From the NCBI GenBank assembly GCA_028817255.1, contig JAPPQA010000036.1, forward strand, positions 1-8,000: a stretch of DNA of 8,000 nt. Direction: 5' to 3'. Positions 6,025 through 8,000 of this stretch are shown here, piece by piece; positions within the stretch are counted from its first letter, which is position 1, and every line of letters begins with the position of its first letter. Source of the stretch: Gammaproteobacteria bacterium (GTDB lineage: Bacteria; Pseudomonadota; Gammaproteobacteria; Porifericomitales; Porifericomitaceae). Both the position numbers and the translations under genes were made by a program. The notes under the pieces are model-generated. The model was given only the letters and a program-made list of their open reading frames with translations. It was not told the origin of the DNA and did no database searches.

Positions 6025-6672
6025 CTAATCGCTCCCGTCCCAGGCCAGGAAGTTCCGTAGCAGCGTCATCCCGTCCCGCTGGCTTTTTTCGGGGTGAAAC
6101 TGGGTGGCGAACAGAGACCCGCGCGCCGCCATGGAGGTGAATTCGACCCCGTGGCGGGATACGCCGCGGGTCGCCGTCTGGTCCTCCATCTCCACGTAGT
6201 AACTGTGCACGAAGTAAAAGTATGCCCCCGAGCGCAGGCCGCGCAACAGCGGGTGCTCGGCACGGAATTGCACGCGGTTCCAACCCATATGCGGCACCTT
6301 GCAGACCAGGCCGGCCTCGTCCCTGGCGGCGGCAGGGAAACGCCGCACGCGCCCGGCCAACAGCCCCAGCGCCGGGGTGCCGCCGTCTTCCTCGCTGTGT
6401 TGCATAAGCACGTGCATCCCCAGGCAGATGCCCAGAAAAGGCCGGTCCCCCAGACATTCGTCCAGCGCCTCGAACAGCCCTCTTTCCCGCAACCGCGACA
6501 GGCACTTGCCGATGGCGCCCTGGCCGGGGAATACCACCCGGTCGGCGGCCCGCAGCTGTTTGGCGCTGTCCGTAACCTCGACCCGGTCCCCGTCGCCGGC
6601 CACGTGCCGCAACACACGGGCAAGGGAATGCAGGTTCCCGGTCCCGGGATCGACGATGGCGACGCGTTGCAA
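6025..6672 (-). CDS. hisH: Imidazole glycerol phosphate synthase, glutaminase subunit
   Basis: Class I glutamine amidotransferase that hydrolyses glutamine and passes ammonia to HisF in histidine synthesis; the complex releases AICAR, a substrate of PurH. It has 215 aa (E. coli 196). Seen: VAIVDPGTGNLHSL at the N-terminus, oxyanion strand FPGQGA (48-53), nucleophile elbow LGICLGMHVLM with Cys83, VPHMGWNRV, AYFYFVHSY, and QFHPEKS with His193 and Glu195, so the catalytic triad is complete. The residue four after Cys83 is His87, where the usual motif is GICLGMQ. The start is TTG 6672, 11 nt after the hisB stop, with AGG overlapping that stop at a 10-nt spacing; no ATG fits. It forms a two-gene unit with hisB. 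HisF, its required partner, is not encoded nearby. Confidence 0.93.
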   Translation of the reverse strand: MQRVAIVDPGTGNLHSLARVLRHVAGDGDRVEVTDSAKQLRAADRVVFPGQGAIGKCLSRLRERGLFEALDECLGDRPFLGICLGMHVLMQHSEEDGGTPALGLLAGRVRRFPAAARDEAGLVCKVPHMGWNRVQFRAEHPLLRGLRSGAYFYFVHSYYVEMEDQTATRGVSRHGVEFTSMAARGSLFATQFHPEKSQRDGMTLLRNFLAWDGSD

Positions 6673-6683
6673 GCCGGCGGCGC

Positions 6684-7277
6684 CTAAAGTTTCCCCTTGG
6701 TCGAGGGCAATCGCTCGGCCAGGCGCGGATCCGGTTCCACCGCCATCCGCAAGGAGCGGCCGAATGCCTTGAAGATCGTCTCGGCGACATGGTGGGCGTT
6801 GCGCCCGCGCAGGTTGTCTATGTGCAAGGTGACCCGGGCATGGTTCACGAAACCCTGGAAAAACTCGCGGATCAGATCCGCATCGAAGGTGCCGATGCGG
6901 GGGCGGGGGAAATCGGCGTAGTAGTGCAACCCCGGCCGCCCGGAGCAATCCAGCACGACCCGCGACAGGGCCTCGTCCAGAGGCACGCAGGCATGGCCAT
7001 AGCGCCGAATCCCCTGCTTGTCGCCAAGGGCGGCGGAAAAGGCCTGGCCCAAAACGATCCCGACGTCCTCCACCGTGTGGTGCGCGTCCACCGCCAGATC
7101 GCCCTTGGCACGGATCTGCAGATCCAGCATCCCGTGGCACCCTACCTGCTCCAGCATATGCTCCAGGAAAGGGATGCCCAGAGCCAGCTCCGCGCTTCCC
7201 GAGCCATCCAGATCCAGTGTCAGCTCTATCTGCGTCTCGCGGGTCTCGCGCCGCACCGTTTCCCTACGCGCCGTCAT
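6684..7277 (-). CDS. hisB: Imidazoleglycerol-phosphate dehydratase
   Basis: Manganese-dependent dehydration of imidazole-glycerol phosphate to imidazole-acetol phosphate in histidine synthesis; cytosolic. It has 197 aa, the normal length for the monofunctional enzyme, without the phosphatase domain fused in E. coli HisB. Seen: RRETRETQIELTLDLDGSG (9-27), FLEHMLEQVGCHG (37-49), metal-binding DAHHTVEDVGI with His66, His67, Glu70 and Asp71, the second metal motif NAHHVAETIFKAFGRSL with His162, His163 and Glu166, and the usual end PSTKGKL. ATG 7277 has AAAGGA 3 nt upstream, close but usable, and gives the family length. The frame is open further upstream (to 7544), but those residues do not match the family. 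First gene of the hisB-hisH pair, divergent from the rRNA operon. Confidence 0.95.
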   Translation of the reverse strand: MTARRETVRRETRETQIELTLDLDGSGSAELALGIPFLEHMLEQVGCHGMLDLQIRAKGDLAVDAHHTVEDVGIVLGQAFSAALGDKQGIRRYGHACVPLDEALSRVVLDCSGRPGLHYYADFPRPRIGTFDADLIREFFQGFVNHARVTLHIDNLRGRNAHHVAETIFKAFGRSLRMAVEPDPRLAERLPSTKGKL

Positions 7278-7451
7278 GTTTCCTTTGTCCCCCTCCGTTC
7301 CTCGCCGCCTGCCTTTCTTTGCCATCCCGCACCCCCATCCGCGCCCCCATCCTGCGCCGGGCGCGGCGCGGGCGCGCATATTGACGCGCATAGGATAACC
7401 ATAACCGCGCCCGTTGGCGAAAACGGCCGGGGACCGCCGCAATAGCAATAG
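7278..7451. other. Divergent intergenic region with G-rich hisB leader
   Basis: The region between hisB and the rrn promoter. On the hisB-sense strand it carries near-repeats GGATGGGGGCGC and GGATGGGGGTGC followed by GGATGGC (about 7355-7322), giving several G-runs. Further upstream is a GC-rich stretch and a GGTTATGGTTATCC segment (7402-7389) that could hold a weak -10 for hisB, though no -35 is evident. No histidine-rich leader peptide or his attenuator is visible. Confidence 0.45.
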
Positions 7452-7479
7452 TTGACCTTCGCCGCACCGGTGGTATAAT
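7452..7479 (+). promoter_or_regulatory. rrn promoter (extended -10)
   Basis: The -35 TTGACC (7452-7457) and consensus -10 TATAAT (7474-7479) are separated by 16 bp. TGG just before the -10 gives the extended TGnTATAAT form. Transcription would begin near 7486, about 200 nt before the mature 16S 5' end, typical for an rRNA leader. It is the only promoter in the window that matches sigma-70 consensus this well. Confidence 0.85.
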
Positions 7480-7491
7480 TTCGCCATCGAT

Positions 7492-7570
7492 CGGGGGGTC
7501 CTTAACCGGATTCCCCGCAGGTTCTTTAAAACACAAAAAGCCAAGTCAGAACAATCTGTGTGGGCGCTCG
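7492..7570 (+). promoter_or_regulatory. rrn leader antitermination region (boxB-like hairpin, boxA, boxC-like)
   Basis: A hairpin at 7492-7517 pairs CGGGGGGTCC with GGATTCCCCG (ten pairs including two G-U) around a TTAACC loop, in the boxB position. Next comes GGTTCTTTAAAACA (7520-7533), matching boxA, the NusB/NusE binding element. Then ACAATCTGTGTGGGCGCTCG (7551-7570), nearly the same as the E. coli rrn leader. These elements recruit Nus factors so that polymerase reads through the rRNA genes without Rho termination. The match is read from sequence; the protein role is known from E. coli. Confidence 0.8.
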
Positions 7571-7657
7571 CGTCTAGGGGGCTGGTGCATCGCTACGGCG
7601 ACAAACGGTTGACAAACGGGCTTCGCGCCCGGCGATGCCGCAAGTCGCCGGCAGAAT

Positions 7658-7673
7658 GCTGCCTCCAGGCAGC
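7658..7673 (+). other. Hairpin just before the 16S 5' end
   Basis: GCTGCCT (7658-7664), loop CC, AGGCAGC (7667-7673): a perfect 7-bp stem ending about 9 nt before the expected mature 5' end. It may contribute to precursor folding or processing of pre-16S rRNA; this is inference. Confidence 0.45.
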
Positions 7674-7682
7674 GAAAGCCTT

Positions 7683-8000
7683 GAACTGAAGAGTTTGATC
7701 CTGGCTCAGATTGAACGCTGGCGGCATGCCTAACACATGCAAGTCGAACGGTAACGACGAAAATGAACCCTTCGGGGCGATTTTTCGGGCGACGAGTGGC
7801 GAACGGGTGAGTAATACGTAGGAATCTACCCAATAGTGGGGAATAACCCGGGGAAACTCGGGCTAATACCGCATAAGCCCTACGGGGGAAAGCGGGGGAC
7901 CTTCGGGCCTCGCGCTAATGGATGAGCCTACGTCCGATTAGCTTGTTGGCAGGGTAACGGCCTACCAAGGTTATGATCGGTAGCTGGTCTGAGAGGATGG
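7683..8000 (+). rRNA. rrs: 16S ribosomal RNA, 5' fragment
   Basis: The first ~318 nt of small-subunit rRNA, running off the window. It contains the universal AGAGTTTGATCCTGGCTCAG (7690-7709), then ATTGAACGCTGGCGGCATGC, ACATGCAAGTCGAACGG, GGCGAACGGGTGAGTAATAC, the V2 region and TAGCTGGTCTGAGAGGATG. The 5' end at 7683 is placed by alignment to E. coli numbering, where GAAGAG covers positions 6-11. The V1 loop is a stem capped by CTTCGG. ATTGAACGCTGGCGGCATGC with AATACGTAGGAATCTACC fits Gammaproteobacteria outside the enterics. Too little is present for genus-level placement by eye. Confidence 0.98.

Noticed and set aside
7278..7544. 89-residue N-terminal extension of HisB
   Set aside because: Would overlap the rrn promoter and boxA on the other strand and has no homology pattern; ATG 7277 gives the exact family length.
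7609..7614. TTGACA, as a second rrn promoter (P2)
   Set aside because: No -10-like sequence at suitable spacing; it falls in a small direct repeat (ACAAACGG at 7601 and 7612).
1..8000. CRISPR array, insertion sequence or prophage
   Set aside because: No regularly spaced identical repeats, transposase or integrase motifs, or terminal inverted repeats were seen on either strand.

Overview
The window comes from a GC-rich gammaproteobacterium. Three things indicate this: the 16S rRNA 5' end and its rrn leader (a boxA-type element followed by the enterobacterial-like ACAATCTGTGTGGG motif), a clear Fis protein, and the gene order zinc-ribbon/DUF3426 - fis - purH - purD, a gammaproteobacterial arrangement. 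The 16S fragment suggests a lineage outside the enterics, perhaps near the purple-sulfur-bacterium-like orders, but genus cannot be fixed by eye.

Layout. (1) Positions 1-1181, minus strand: a lipoprotein substrate-binding protein of the NMT1/SsuA type, followed by the start of an unidentified partial gene leaving the window. This end is visibly less GC-rich than the rest. (2) 1182-1613: a gene-free region with a cluster of four degenerate repeats spaced 20-22 bp apart, then GC-rich sequence with small hairpins. (3) 1614-5938, plus strand: DUF3426 zinc-ribbon membrane protein, a structured gap of about 350 bp, fis, purH and purD. PurH and PurD carry out steps of the de novo purine pathway; purH and purD are 1 nt apart. 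(4) 5939-6024: a convergent gap with a hairpin, probably a shared terminator. (5) 6025-7277, minus strand: hisB-hisH, encoding imidazoleglycerol-phosphate dehydratase and the glutaminase subunit of imidazoleglycerol-phosphate synthase. No hisA or hisF follows. (6) 7278-8000: a divergent intergenic region holding a near-consensus rrn promoter, a boxB-like hairpin, boxA and boxC-like elements, then the first ~318 nt of 16S rRNA.

How the parts relate: purine and histidine synthesis are metabolically linked, because AICAR released by HisH/HisF is a substrate of PurH. Fis in E. coli activates rRNA promoters, and an rrn operon lies in the same window. I see no CRISPR array, transposase, integrase or tRNA. 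No convincing new system is present. The best candidates for a second look are the phased repeats at 1264-1344, the tandem duplication over the purH start, the stacked hairpins before fis, the broken synteny (no dusB before fis, no hisAF after hisH), and the use of TTG starts in three core biosynthetic genes.
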